A stretch of DNA of 54,610 bases, taken from NCBI GenBank assembly GCA_025603075.1, contig MU626396.1, positions 1-54,610 of the forward strand, in the 5' to 3' direction. The notes under the pieces are model-generated. The model searched no databases and was not told where the DNA came from. It was given only the letters and a program-made list of their open reading frames with translations. Position 1 is the first letter of the stretch; the number at the start of each line of letters is the position of its first letter. The stretch is from Neoconidiobolus thromboides FSU 785 (lineage: Eukaryota; Entomophthoromycota; Entomophthoromycetes; Entomophthorales; Neoconidiobolaceae). Shown here piece after piece: positions 11,372-23,391 of the stretch. The position numbers and the translations under genes are program-made.

Positions 11372-12602
11372 TTTGAGAATTGCTTTTTTTATTGTAATAT
11401 GAGAGATATGTATAAACGTTATTTTTAATTTATAAACATAAAGTATTGATTCACTGATTTTTTTGTTTTGTTTTGGTTCAAGTTATAATAAGATTAGTTA
11501 TAAACTATATAAATTTAAATTGGCTTAGTATATTAAGGATAGTAAGATTAAATTTTACCTTTAATGACAATAAACTTGATTGTTTATTTTTTTTGATAAA
11601 TGAAATAGAAATAGAAATAAAATTAAGTTATAAATTATTTATAACGCATACGATTGTAATGGCAACTTGTATGTTAATCAATCAACAAATAAACTAATAT
11701 TTTTAGATTTTTTTTTAAAATAAAAATTATACTTTTTTTTCTTTTTAACGTAAAACTTATTCTTAAATTTATTAATTACAACGTCCTCAATTAAAAATAA
11801 TAATCGATGACTTCATTTTTTCCCAGAATTTCATTATTATCATAGCAATTTTGCAATAATTTGAATATTTAATGGATTATATATTATCTGGACCTTTAAT
11901 TAATTATTGCTAACTTTAATCTTTATTGACCAAGACTCATATTACTTCTATTGAAAAACTCACGTGTACCTTATTCTTGTTCTCCTTCCTTTACAAGTAG
12001 AATCCTCTACTCTTTCTTAACATGTGTTGTTTCTAATCACTAAGCAATAGCTGAAAGCGGTCTTATTATTACTAATTAAATAGGAATAAAGAAGTTGCTA
12101 TAATTGAGTGGTTCTAGATTTTGATGTAAAGGGTTAACTTTATATGTTAAGAAGTAAGGTAAAAGGCTATAGTTAATCCGAAGGATTGTTGATTGAATTT
12201 GAGTATAGCAAATGGAGTAATTTGTAGTAGGTTCACTACCATAAAGTAATTCAGAAAAAATGCAACGTATCAGAAGTCTTTATTGTATAGAAGTACTAAA
12301 AGCAAGAGAATTAATCCTGGCTATTGTGCATAAGGATTATTCTGGGTACTATTAAAATTTCAAATAAACTTTATAACATTTAGTGGATTAGTTAATTAAT
12401 TTTTGTTTAAATTTGTATTAAAACTTAGTTAAATTTATCATATTAAGGTGAACAAATTATATTTTAAAAATTAGAAGTATTTAAATTGAATGCTAGATTT
12501 TACTCATAAAAAAAGCTATACTAAAATCTAGAGGGATTATAAAAAAATGAGTACAAGGGATAATATAATTTGTAAATATACAATTTAAAAACCAAAAATT
12601 GA
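11372..12602. other. intergenic between MFS gene and tRNA-Asp
   Basis: It carries the upstream region of the MFS gene. No intact gene is seen. The part 12050-12360 is somewhat less AT-rich, but all frames are closed. Confidence 0.5.
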
Positions 12603-12674
12603 CTCTCGAGCGGGGAATTGAACCCCGGTCTCCCGCGTGACAGGCGGGGATACTCACCACTATACTACCCGAGA
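12603..12674 (-). tRNA. tRNA-Asp (anticodon GTC)
   Basis: Minus strand: acceptor TCTCGGG pairs with CTCGAGA (one G-U), anticodon stem-loop CCCGCCTGTCACGCGGG, T-arm GGGGTTCAATTCCCC, discriminator G. No intron. An A-run just left of it gives a Pol III T-terminator. Confidence 0.97.
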
Positions 12675-12803
12675 TGCTATTTTCTATTTAATTAGCAAAT
12701 AAATTTATATAAACTCGCAATTACTAAATAATTTAATCAAATAGGAACATTCATAATCGCGTCATTTTGTTTTAAATTTACACATTATTTAGAGTTTATT
12801 TAA

Positions 12804-14828
12804 ATGGATTTGACCCACAGTTCATGTATATTATTAGGTACCGGATTAGAAGAATCTATATTGGCTAGGCAAGAATATAATAATATATAAGGCCATATAA
12901 CTAACATGGTTACTAATATTGTTTCATTTAGTTCACTAGCTAAAAAAGGTAAGTCAGTAGTCCATATAGATCAAGCAGGAAGTTATGGTGGACTTTGGAA
13001 AGTGAATAATTTATGGGAATTTTGTTTGGAGTTGTTAGAAGAAAAAGAAAAAGAGATAAGTGAAGGTAACTTTTATTTCAGTTAAAGCGTTGAAGGGGAT
13101 TAAATATAATAATTTAGCTGGTGAGTTAAAAAGGGTAGTTCATTCAGGAGAAATCAAATTTCCAAATGTTGAATTAGAGACAGATAAAGAAGCGATTATT
13201 AAATATATAAAGAAAGAGATTGATACATTAGAAGAAGAGAAGTTTGGAGAGATTATGGAAGTATTTAAAAAGGATAGGGATTTCTTACTTGAAAAAAATT
13301 TCAAGTTTTTATTGTCAAAAGGAGAAATGGTAGAATTGATTCAAAATTCAAAAGCATTTAATTATTTGGAATTTCAATTACTAAACGAGGAATTAATCTT
13401 TTTAGATGACAAGTTTATAAAGGTAAGTTAAAAGTATTTTCTAGTATAGGTTAACTGATGTTTATAATATTTTTTACTAGGTTCCATTTAATAAAGAACA
13501 AGTATTCTCCAATGACGATTTGAGTTTAATTGATAAACGTAAATTGGTTAGGTTTTTAAAGTTCGCTTTTAGCTTCCAAGAACAAGAGCAAGTTTGGGAA
13601 GGTAAAGATGATATGCTATATTTTTTAAGAGAAAATTATTGACTTGTGATAATAGAATATAAAAATAGACCGTTAGAATTGTTCTTGCGAGAAAAATTTC
13701 AATTAAATGAAAATTTAATTAATGCTTTATTTTATTCAATATTATATGAGTTGAATGATATTTATCAAAGTAAGGTTATTGGATTATAGAGATTATAATA
13801 ACATATATTAAAATATAACATAATTTATTAGTTAATGTTATTGAAGGGTTGGTAGAAATACAAAAATTCATAAAATCAATGGGAGTTTATGGCAATCATA
13901 GTTTAATTTATCCGTTGTATGGCTCAGGTTCAGAATTAAGCCAGGCTTTTTGTCGGTAATTACAATTTACAATAATACTTAATGAAATAATAATAATATT
14001 ATAGTATTTCAGCAATTCATAGCGGTATTTATATTTTAAATGAGCCCATTTTAGGTATTACTAAGAATGATAATATCATTAATGATAATGAAAGCCAACA
14101 ATTTTCATTTACAGTAAAAACGGAACAATTCAAAATTAATACAGAGACAATAATAATAAATAGTGAACATTTATTAGATAATTTGATTGAAGAATCTTTG
14201 GAAATTGAGTAAATATTAGATAATAAAATTATTATGATTTATTAATTAATATAATTATTTAGAGGGTATCATTATAAATCCATTAATATAATAAAGTTGG
14301 AAATTTCTAATTCAATTCAGCATTTAACAATACCAATTAAAGATTTACCACCGATTCATTGTTTTATATTAAATTCAAATGCTAAAGTCTGTCCACAAGG
14401 TTACTGTAAGTTTAATTTATTATTATTGTAATATGTATTTATAACTATTTTATTAGCCATTATTTATGTATCAACTTATTATACAAAGTTACAATCAGAA
14501 GATGAAACATTTTTAAAATTACAACAAGGATTAAACAAAATATTAAAATACTATTTTAATGTAAACGGTAAATTTAAACTCAGCACTGATAACAAATTAC
14601 AAATACTAATACTGATTATTATTAGAACTACCAATAATACAATTGAATTTTATACAGAATCAAAGAAGAACAAAAAACACAAATAATGACTATTTGTTAA
14701 TTGAAGATCCAAAAAAAGGATATATTATTAATGGCATTAATGAGTCGTGTTTATTAAATATCAAAAAAATTGATTCAACAATAAATCAACTATTTGATTA
14801 TATTCCTGAATTAAATATCGAAGAATAA
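12804..14828 (+). CDS. MRS6: Rab escort protein (REP/Mrs6)
   Basis: Ten exons can be read: 12804-12868, 12932-13023, 13082-13422, 13481-13601, 13656-13769, 13832-13955, 14005-14208, 14263-14405, 14457-14567, 14626-14828; product 505 aa. Family landmarks are in order: the GDI/REP start LGTGLEESILA, then VVHIDQAGSYGGLW (the usual DRNxYYGG region), LLSKGEMVELI, VPFNKEQVF, IKSMGVYGN, LIYPLYGSGSELSQAFCR and SAIHSGIYIL. REP presents newly made Rab GTPases to geranylgeranyl transferase II, whose beta subunit is encoded at 49073-50388. Two junctions are unusual. Intron 1 has a GC donor (12869). The exon 2/3 junction needs either a 58-nt intron with the weak donor GTTTGG (used here) or a 16-nt intron 13066-13081. 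The 54-nt intron 13602-13655 removes an apparent in-frame TGA. It converges with End3, 62 bp apart. Confidence 0.88.
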
Positions 14829-14890
14829 AAATAGCGTAAAACTAAAATAAATAAACAAAATAAAGCATTTATTCATTATTTAATATTATA

Positions 14891-16594
14891 TTATAAATTT
14901 AATTTAATTTTCTGCAATTCCAATTCAAACTCATTTAACTCCTTTAATTGTAAATTACTCCATCTTTTTAATTGATTGTTTTTATCTTCCATTTGAAATA
15001 TTAATTTTTTTAATTCTTCTATTTCATTCAAATGATTTTCGTTCTTGTTTGTATTATTATTGTCTTCATTTAATTTTAGTAAATTAACTTCAATTTCTTT
15101 TAAAAATGATAGAAAGTTTTCCATTTCAATTAAGCTTAGGTTTGCGTCCTCAGTCGTATTGCTATTTAGTTTAGATTCTAATGTAGACAATTCTTTCTTT
15201 AATTCTTCTTCTTTTAGTTTTAACAATTCATCTAATTAAAAAATAACATATCATTAAATAAACTCATAAAACAAAATTCATGTTAAATTACCTTCTTCAT
15301 CATCTTGGTTTACAACTTCATTCTTACTTTGCTGTTCCACTTTAAAATTATTATTATTATTATTGTTAAATTGAGAATTCCAATTTGAACCAATATTTGA
15401 ACTTGTGTTATTAATATTATTATTATTATTCATTACATTAACATTACTGTTATTATTGCTTAAATTTCTATCAACGTTGGTATTCATTGAAGGTATAGAA
15501 TTACTCACATTACTACTCATTGAGCTCATAACATTCCCATTATTCATATTACTTCCAGTATTCCCATAATTATTTGTACTAGTATTAAAACTAGTATTAT
15601 AACTTATACTGTTAAAACTGGTATTAAAACTGGTATTATTTGAATTCATATTAGAGCTTGGTGGAGTAATACCCAAAAATCGATTTTTTAAATGGATTGG
15701 TAGTTGATGTGGTAATTCATGGCCTTTATTAACTAAATTCAATAAATGTAATAATAAACTAAATTGTTCCTTATTAATCTTTTGTTCTCTTTTGACATCA
15801 ATCAAATTCCATGCTTGATTTAAAGCAGCTGGTGTAAATCCTTTTTCTTTTAGAAAGGATGCTATACTATTAGCTAATAAAAAAGTATTTCTGTTCAAAT
15901 CTTCATAAAATAGATTTAGTATTAAATATTACCTTTAACAGTATGACTTTGTTTATCTTCAAACCTATAAAATAAATTATCATAGTTGACTTTATCACTT
16001 GAATTGATATGCCAATCAATAGGTTTACTGCTCTTCATTCCGCTACTAGCAATACTACTATTAGTTGAGCTAACGGAACTTGGCTATATTTAAAAAAAAA
16101 GATCAATGTTAATATTAAAATCGTTTCCATTACTTTAACTTCTACAAAATAAAAAAATTCTTACCCTATTCATTCCAGGCATATTATTACCAATGACATT
16201 ACTATTAGTCATTGGGAGAGATAATGGAACTGATTTCATACTTCCATTTAACATGGAAAATATAATAAACATGGCATTAACAAACTCATCTTTTTCAATA
16301 AAACCAGCACTTCGAGTGGCACATAGACTCCTAAAGTTTAGAATTTAGAATTCAATAATTGCTTTGGTTTTTGGGGGTAAAATAACGGTGTACCATATTT
16401 GAGCCAATTGCTGAGTACTTAAACCAGATTGTAAAAATAAGTTACGTGCTTTATCACCTATTAAAGGTTTTAAATTAATTAATTATTTTAAAATTCTTAT
16501 ATGATTTCTACTTACTACTCAATTTTCCCATAATCAATGGTTGTTCATAATATATCTTTTCATATTTTTGTCGATCTTGATAGGGTACTTGCAT
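14891..16594 (-). CDS. END3: End3-like EH-domain endocytic protein
   Basis: Six exons on the minus strand: 16516-16594, 16394-16457, 16165-16330, 15933-16083, 15292-15900, 14891-15231; 469 aa. A first EH domain (about 8-100) reads KYEKIYYEQPLIMGKLS, then LSTQQLAQIW, then GFIEKDEFVNAMFIIFSMLNG. A second EH-like domain (about 135-226) ends AAWNL-type: TPAALNQAWNLIDVKREQ, then LPIHLKNRFLG. Residues about 227-345 are rich in Asn and Ser, with long Asn runs. The C-terminal ~115 residues form a coiled coil (LLKLKEEELKKELSTLESKL). In fungi End3 joins Pan1 and Sla1 at cortical actin patches to drive endocytosis. The layout of two EH domains plus coiled coil matches End3. The fourth intron (15901-15932) is only 32 nt. 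The other introns are 58-81 nt. Confidence 0.85.
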
Positions 16595-17096
16595 ATCTGT
16601 TCTTATTAAAAATTGATAATAGTTTTCAAAGTTGAAAAACTAAATGAAAATGATGCTTTCATTCCTTAAATTAGCTATTTGCAGATGAACCAATTAAAGT
16701 AAATTCAAGATTAGACTGTTAATGAATTAAGTTGAGTTGATTTAGTAATGAGAGAAGCTATTTGCTAGAATCAATTTGGCTTTTGATAGTTAAAACTCAA
16801 TAATGAATTAACAGGTTATAGTTAATACAAAAATAATCAAATAGAATCTTTATATTGTAATGTTTAGTATCTAATAATAATACATCTATGAAGTCTTTAT
16901 ATCGAACTTTATTATTACCGAACAAGCTATTTATTTAGTAACTAATTAATTTATTATCATTCATCCCTCCACTTTTAGCTATTCTTTTAAAATTTTTAAA
17001 CTCCACCAATAAAATATCAAACAGTAGTCATTTTTTTAAATGACATAAATAATGAAGAAAAAACTACAGGATTTTATCTTTTAGTCAAATATAAAA
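16595..17096. other. divergent promoter region
   Basis: The spacer between the divergent End3 and aminopeptidase genes. It presumably carries both promoters. No clear TATA box or other element was identified. Confidence 0.5.
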
Positions 17097-18772
17097 ATGA
17101 TTGAAATCAACTATACTCAACCATTGAATAGCTATAATGGTAGCAAAGTAGTCTTCTTAGGAGAAAAGCCATTATTAAAAAGCGATGAATTCTTAAACCA
17201 AGGTTTGTCTTTCATCTTCAGCTCCTGGGGTTTAGTTGAAGCTAATAATGCCGAATTTGAAACTTTTAAAAGTAATTATTCAACTAAAGATATCTCTTCT
17301 TACTCCAATTGGTTAAAAATTAGTAATTTTATTTTCTATTTAGTTGTTTATTGAGATATTAAGGGTATTTATATTAGATAATAAATCTGTTGGAGTAAGT
17401 TTTTCTACTATTAGTGACTCTAAAGGTCGTAATAACGCAACTATCCGCGCTGATTTGATCCCTAACTTGGTAAAAAAATACGTTGATGAAGCTGAGGATG
17501 GCGAGCAAGGTAATTGGATTACATTACATACTAAAAAAGATATTTCTTAACATAATTTCTTAAGTCCAAGTTGTATTTGTTGTTGAAAAAGAACAGGCTT
17601 TTGCTGCTGGTTGGTAAGTTTTAAAAATGAATGCAATCGAAACAAATTTAATTATTCTTCCTTTTTGTAGCGCTGTTGCTCGTGCCTTCCCACTTTATAC
17701 TCGTAAAACAAAATCTCAAAGCAATAAAACTTTAACTGTTAACTTTGTTGGTATCAATGGTACTCCATTATCCGATATCAACCTAGGTGAGTTACAAGTA
17801 GTTAGTGAGAACATTCGATTAGCAGCCAGGCTTAGTGATATGCCATGTTCCGAATTAAATACCAATACATATATTGAAGAAGTAAAAGCCGCTATCAAGG
17901 GTTTAGATAATGTCAAATTAGAAATCATTCAAGGTGAAGAACTAAATCAACGTGGTTTTGGTGGTCTATGGGGAGTAGGTAAAGCTGCTGTCAATTTACC
18001 AGCATTAGTTATCTTAAGCTATGAACCAACCAACAAAAACGAAACAAGCAAAAGAATAGCATTAGTTGGTAAAGGTATTTGTTACGATACTGGGGGTTTA
18101 TCCTTAAAGAGTACTACTGGTATGCCAGGTATGAAAGTTGACATGGCTGGTTCAGCAGCTGTGTTGGGCAGCTTTTTGTCTTTAGTTAAAAACCAAACTT
18201 CCCATACAGTTTTTGGTTTATTATGCTTAGCTGAAAATTCATGTGATCAATTATCTACTCGACCAGATGATATACTTGATATGTACTCTGGCGTTACTGT
18301 TGAAGTTAACAACACTGATGCTGAAGGTCGATTAGTTTTAGGAGATGGTGTAAGTTATGCATCTAAACATTTAGAAGTAGATCAAATTATTGATATTGCT
18401 ACCTTAACTGGTGCTCAAATTATTACCACTGGTCCAAATCATGCTGGTGTTATGAGCAATCAAGAAGGTTATGAGACTAAAGTAGTTAAAGCTGGTCATA
18501 TTACTGGTGATTTAGCATTTCCTATGATTTATTCAAAAGAATTTTTACTAAAGGAATTAGAATCGGAAGTTGCTGATCTTAAAAATTCTAATAAAAACGG
18601 CCCTACAACTGCCGCCTCTTCATTAGCTGGTCATTTTATTGAAGCTCATTTGGATAAAGAATATAAAGGCGTTTGGTGCCATGTCGATATTGCTGGTCCC
18701 GCTAGTAAAAAACATCGTTGTACTGGGTTTGGTGTAGCTCTTTTGTATGAGTTGGTCAAACAACAAAATTAA
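17097..18772 (+). CDS. leucine aminopeptidase (cytosol aminopeptidase, family M17)
   Basis: Four exons, 17097-17322, 17378-17509, 17565-17613 and 17671-18772, with introns of 55-57 nt; 502 aa. The catalytic half is intact: GKGICYDTGG gives metal ligands K270 and D275, then KVDMAG gives D293, and the family signature NTDAEGRL at 350-357 gives D352 and E354. The spacing is the same as in bovine lens LAP (K250, D255, D273, D332, E334). The N-terminal ~170 residues are the divergent domain, ending EKEQAFAAGCAVARAFPLYTR. The enzyme removes N-terminal residues from peptides, using two metal ions, usually as a cytosolic hexamer. The absence of a signal peptide fits the cytosol. It is divergent from End3. 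Confidence 0.93.
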
Positions 18773-19134
18773 GTAATGAATAAATAAAATTCAATCTTTT
18801 TATAATGATTTTGATTTTAATCGTTTTTTATCTTTATTCAAAGCGATGGTGTTTCGAACGAGAATCAATATTAAATTTAGTAAAGATAACTAGATTAAGT
18901 AGTCAGGAAACAATATCAACCTTGTAAGAAGGACGATTTTAATTTTAGATAGTCAAGGGTTATAGTTTTTCTTTTCACTTCTCTATTACACGTTTGGTAT
19001 ATGGTAACAAATCTTATTTCCTGAGTGTATCAACTTAATCATTCATGATGTTATATAAATATAAGAGTTCACAGTAGAAAGCTGTATGATGATAATACCT
19101 TGAATTAAAAAGAAACAAACAAAAAAAATAGGTA
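18773..19134. other. intergenic, nothing recognised
   Basis: It holds the 3' flank of the aminopeptidase gene. No open frame or repeat stands out. Confidence 0.5.
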
Positions 19135-19207
19135 TGGAGAACCCGGGCATCGATCCCGGTGCCTCTCGCATGCTAAGCGAGCGCTCTACCATCTGAGCTA
19201 GTTCCCC
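19135..19207 (-). tRNA. tRNA-Ala (anticodon AGC)
   Basis: Minus strand: acceptor GGGGAAC pairs with GTTCTCC (one G-U), D-arm GCTCAGATGGTAGAGC, anticodon stem-loop CTCGCTTAGCATGCGAG, T-loop TTCGAT-like, discriminator A. A long A-run left of the gene supplies the Pol III terminator. Confidence 0.96.
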
Positions 19208-19317
19208 TTGTATACTTTAGTTGCTTTTTACGCGAAAATTTTTAGATATAAATTTTTAAAATTAAACATTAGAAAATTAGCTTTATTTTTTATTTTGTTT
19301 TATTTTCTTTATTTTTA

Positions 19318-20526
19318 ATGAGTTCAAAGGGAGATAATGAGTTTAATGAAAATAATAATAATAATGGTAAGATTGATTTACAAAATGAATAGTTGATTTA
19401 TAATTGTTATTAAAGTAAAAGAAAACAACTTAACAATGAAAAAACCAGAAGATAATTTATATAAGCGAGAATTAACACCACGTAAATAAGAATCGTTGTT
19501 ACCAACTTAAATCAAAATTAACGATTCATCAAATTATTTAGCCCCTGAACAAGCACCAGAATTAGATTGCACTCAAGACCTAATAACGTTGTATCAATTG
19601 ATAGGCAAGTATAAAAAATTAAGTCAACCTTATATTGGTAAAAAAGTAGAAAAAGTATTTAAACAAAATTATGAAGATTATGTCTACGATTTGCCAGGTA
19701 GGAACAATTGGTGATACTGATAAAAAAGTAACTTGTTTAATCTCAATTCAACTAATAGGGAAAATGGATTACACTCCTGACGAATATTTACAAAACTTAT
19801 GGAGTCGTGGCTGGAATAAAGAAGAACAATTAAATCTACCTAAACTAGAAAACCTTGATTATAAGACTTTTAGTTTAGATCCAGGGTTTAAAGCTCCTGA
19901 GGTAAGAATAGTAATAATGTACAAATAATATTTGATACTGATAGTAGATGATATGGTTTATGTTAATTTTTTAATAAATATAAATAGGAGATAACTACAA
20001 TGTTTTCCGATGAGATTAAAGACAAAGGACTGGTTATCCTAGATCAATCTAACATACCAACACCGAAGCTAAATATTAAACAGAATAACCTGGAGGGCAT
20101 GGAAGGTAAGCTCTTGAAATATCAATAAAATGAAGTGAATGAGATATATTAATTTGAATTAGATATAGAAATTGAAATTGAAGATAAGTCGTCAAATAGT
20201 GGGGATAAAATTTATATTAAAAGAGTAAGTTTATTCATACGTTTTTATTATTATTTAAAAGTGTGTGTGGGAGAAAGGAATCAGGAATAGAAATCAGGAT
20301 AATGGTATATATTTATTAATTTACTATATAGAAAAAAAAGAGATTGGAAGAAGGTGAAGATGAAGGAGAAAGTTCAAGTTTTGGGTTTGAAGATGGAGAG
20401 AAAAAGAAAAAGAAAAAGAAGAAAAAAAGAGTAAGATTTTCGAACTGTAATTGAGTTTTAAATGACAAAGATTTTAACAATACATTCTTTTAGCCAGATA
20501 GAGAGGATTATACGGATGGTATTTAA
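19318..20526 (+). CDS. MED19: Mediator subunit Med19-like
   Basis: Eight exons: 19318-19366, 19449-19481, 19542-19697, 19759-19901, 19988-20105, 20163-20224, 20332-20430, 20494-20526; all junctions are in frame and give 230 aa. After an Asn-rich start and LYKRELTPPPEQAP comes DLITLYQLIGKYKKL, then PYIGKKVEKVFKQNYEDYV and DLPGKMDYTPDEYL. This is the order seen in Med19 (short helix, GKKV segment, LPG). Next is FSLDPGFKAPE, comparable to the FRLHTGPLPE segment of animal Med19. The tail is acidic, then strongly lysine-rich (runs of KKK), and ends RPDREDYTDGI, as in Med19 C termini. Med19 belongs to the Mediator middle/hook module bridging activators and RNA polymerase II. Identification is from motif order, so slightly less certain than for the enzymes. 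Confidence 0.78.
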
Positions 20527-20623
20527 AGTACTGCTTATTTAATAAAAGGAACCAATTAAAGTTGTTTTATTTATATTTAATGTACTGTTTTGTTTAATTG
20601 TTTTTTTCTTTTCTTATTTTATT

Positions 20624-21535
20624 ATGGTACAATCATTTAATTTTGAAGCTGTTAAGAATGTATTTTACTTATTTAAACCAAGTTATTTTAAACCTAAATT
20701 AATTGTTGAAAGTAATAAATAAACTTAACTTAATATGAAAGTAATATGAAAATAACATATAAATTTTAGATTTCGCTGAAATCAATTTCCATTCCTTGAA
20801 ACAACAAGGTATTAAGAGATTAGTATTTGATAAAGATAATTGTATTACAGAGCCTTATTGCGATGACATTTACTCAAAATACACAGTATGAATTATTTAT
20901 TCTATTAAACAATATGAGTAGTAATTTATTTAAAAAAATTAGGAACATTGGAAAGAGTGTTTGAATACATTCGGTAAAGACAATGTATTTATATTATCAA
21001 ATAATATCGGTACACAATCAGAAGATAAGGAGTTTAAAAAGGTAATATTAGTTGATGAAGTTAGTGAATTATTTAATTGCTGTTATATTCTGTTTAGGCT
21101 GATAAGTTAAGTTTAGTTTATAGTAAGTTGGTTTTATTTCCGTTTTGTTTTCATTCATTCGTTCGATTTTCTTTTAGACGTGAAAGTATTAAAGCATATC
21201 AAAAAAGTAAATACAACAATGCTAAACAACTACAATAATATCCACTAACAATGTAATTCTATCGTAGAAACCCAACTTGGATGACTTGACATATAGTGAA
21301 ATTGTACAAAATCATGAACCAAAAGAAATCTGTATGATAGGAGATAGATTATTTACGGATATTTTATTAGCGAATAAATATCAATTTTATTCCATACTAA
21401 CCAAAGCATTTTCTTTGGATAAGGATAATAAATGGGCTAAAGCTGTAAGTTTTGTTATATTTATTGAATTATGCTACGTTTATATTGTTGTTGTTTTTTT
21501 AGATAAGATCTTTGGAATATAGATATTTTTTATAA
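20624..21535 (+). CDS. GEP4: mitochondrial phosphatidylglycerophosphatase (Gep4 family, HAD)
   Basis: Seven exons: 20624-20711, 20770-20885, 20943-21041, 21098-21122, 21178-21206, 21268-21444, 21503-21535; introns of 55-61 nt; 188 aa, close to yeast Gep4. The HAD motif I is VFDKDNCIT with nucleophile D50 and D52. ILSNNIGT is motif II. VKVLKHIKKKP carries the motif III lysine. CMIGDRLFTDILLAN (GDRLFTD at 144-150) is motif IV. The enzyme dephosphorylates phosphatidylglycerophosphate to phosphatidylglycerol, the step before cardiolipin in the mitochondrial inner membrane. The third exon frame change and the short 25-29-nt coding exons 4 and 5 explain why no long open frame is seen. It lies tandem to Med19, 97 bp downstream. 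Confidence 0.92.
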
Positions 21536-21719
21536 AATAAACGATATAAATAAAGTATAGATATATTTTTATTATTTTTATTATTTTATTTAATAAGATT
21601 ATAAAAATGAAGAAAAAAGATAGAAAGAATGAGGAAAAGGGAAACTATACTGAAGCGATTTGACAGCAGTGACATTAAAGAAGTATAAAAATAACAGCAA
21701 TCCATAAGCTACAACCCAT

Positions 21720-22820
21720 TTAATCATCCCCTAAATTTAAAGTACGAATAGGGGATTGATTTAAGTAAGTAATTTTTTTACTTTTTTTAATATGTTCACT
21801 TAAACCATGGTTAAAATTACGATAGCAAACATATGTTTGATAAGCTGTTAATAATAATAATAATAATGTTATCACAGCAAATACAGTTAATCCATTCCTT
21901 GTATTATCATATTTACTTTGATATGGGTAGTAAATACGTACTAATTTATAACAGAAATAAACAGCTGAGAGCATTAGGCCTAGAAAAATGAATTGTTAGT
22001 TTCGTTGCTTATTGTTTATTAATGTTTACCAAATATGAACGAAGCAATCAACATTTTGTTTTCATAACGAATACCATAGATAGCCAATACTAAAATCAAC
22101 AGAATAACTGGAAAGGCTAAAATATTTAACCAAAACTCATAATCTGTAGCAGATAGAATAAGAACCAAAAATTGTAGTGAAAAACCCATAAAAAAGAAGA
22201 AAGCTACTTTTAGTAATAACATTAAAATATGATACTGTAAAAACATATTTTTCATTTCTGTATGTGCTCCTATCTTTTTATAAATTTCCCAACCATATTC
22301 TTTATACAATTTAAATGTCAAATAGCAATAAATTGGTGATATTAATCCCAAAATGATACAAACACTAAGTAATAAAGGACAAATGGCCTTGAAATCGAAA
22401 GTGATATCACTAATAGTATTATTATCTGTAAAATTCAAACATTGGTTATTGTTAGCATTAGATAACTGAGTAACCTGTATAATAGAGTAACCAAAGCATC
22501 CAATGTTGAAGATACATAATCCGATTAATTGAATGGTATTCTTATTTTTGATAGCGTCAAAAGCTAAAATTAGTTGAAATATTCTTGAGAATATAAAGAT
22601 GGAGATATATACATTGATAATCCGACAAAAAAAATTACTTTGATTTAATGTCATTAATTCAATAAATATTATGATGATAGACTCTAATATCGCTAATATT
22701 ATTAAACTCCAGGAATATATTGAATACCCTTTATATCGCCAGTCCTATTTAATTTGATTTTTAGTAAGATTGTTAGTATATTATATTATCTTTACTTACT
22801 TTGTTAATCCACCTCATCAT
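21720..22820 (-). CDS. UPF0658 Golgi membrane protein
   Basis: Three exons on the minus strand, 22800-22820, 22030-22744 and 21720-21979, with introns of 55 and 50 nt; 331 aa. The first exon encodes only MMRWINK. The protein has about seven hydrophobic helices. Hallmarks of the fungal UPF0658 family are IFQLILAFDAIKNKNTIQ near the second helix, KLYKEYGWEIYKKIGA in the cytosolic loop, and FFFMGFSLQFLVLIL. The last exon holds VYFCYKLVRIY, NGLTVFAVITLLLLLLTA and NFNHGLSEHIKK. Fission yeast members localise to the Golgi; the biochemical role is unknown. It converges with the Gep4 gene, 184 bp apart. Confidence 0.85.
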
Positions 22821-23391
22821 TTTGATATTATTGAATTGTGAAAATATTGGACTACTAATTAATTATACTTATAAGAGAAATTTTAATAAAATTCAATAAT
22901 AGTTTCAAAAAAAAGAGAAAATAATGATTAATTTATCCGCTTGAATTTATTTTTAAGTTAGAAGAAGAAAAATAAAAACTTAAAAATTTTAAGTTAAAAT
23001 TTCAATAAATTTTATTGGTTGATTAATACCCCTTTTGGTTACTGTTTATTATTTTTGAAGTTTAATCTGTTTAATTTAAATTTATTTGGTTCAAAACGTA
23101 AGGCTGTTTATATTTAAACTTTCTATTCTTTTACCTTTATCATTTTAATTAAGTTCTTTACTTTAACTATAATAGTTAGCATTTAATCTATAAATAAAAA
23201 ATTATAGAAGTATTACTGTTTTCTTCAAATAAGCAATTAATTCATATCCCTATATAACTTAGCTTATTATCGTCTTATAACACAGCGCTCAATTTTAGCC
23301 CTTAATTAAAAATATTGCCATTTACTGATATACAATTTTCACAACAATTAGTTAATTTTAAAATGATTTAATATTAATAAATTGTTCTTAA
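22821..23391. other. intergenic, nothing recognised
   Basis: Very AT-rich sequence with no coding signal; it carries the upstream region of the UPF0658 gene. Confidence 0.5.

Noticed and set aside
13640-13642. In-frame TGA in the Rab escort gene, first read as a nonsense mutation
   Set aside because: It lies in a normal 54-nt intron (13602-13655, GTAAAG...AATAG). Removing it joins QVWEE to YKNRPLEL in frame and fits the family.
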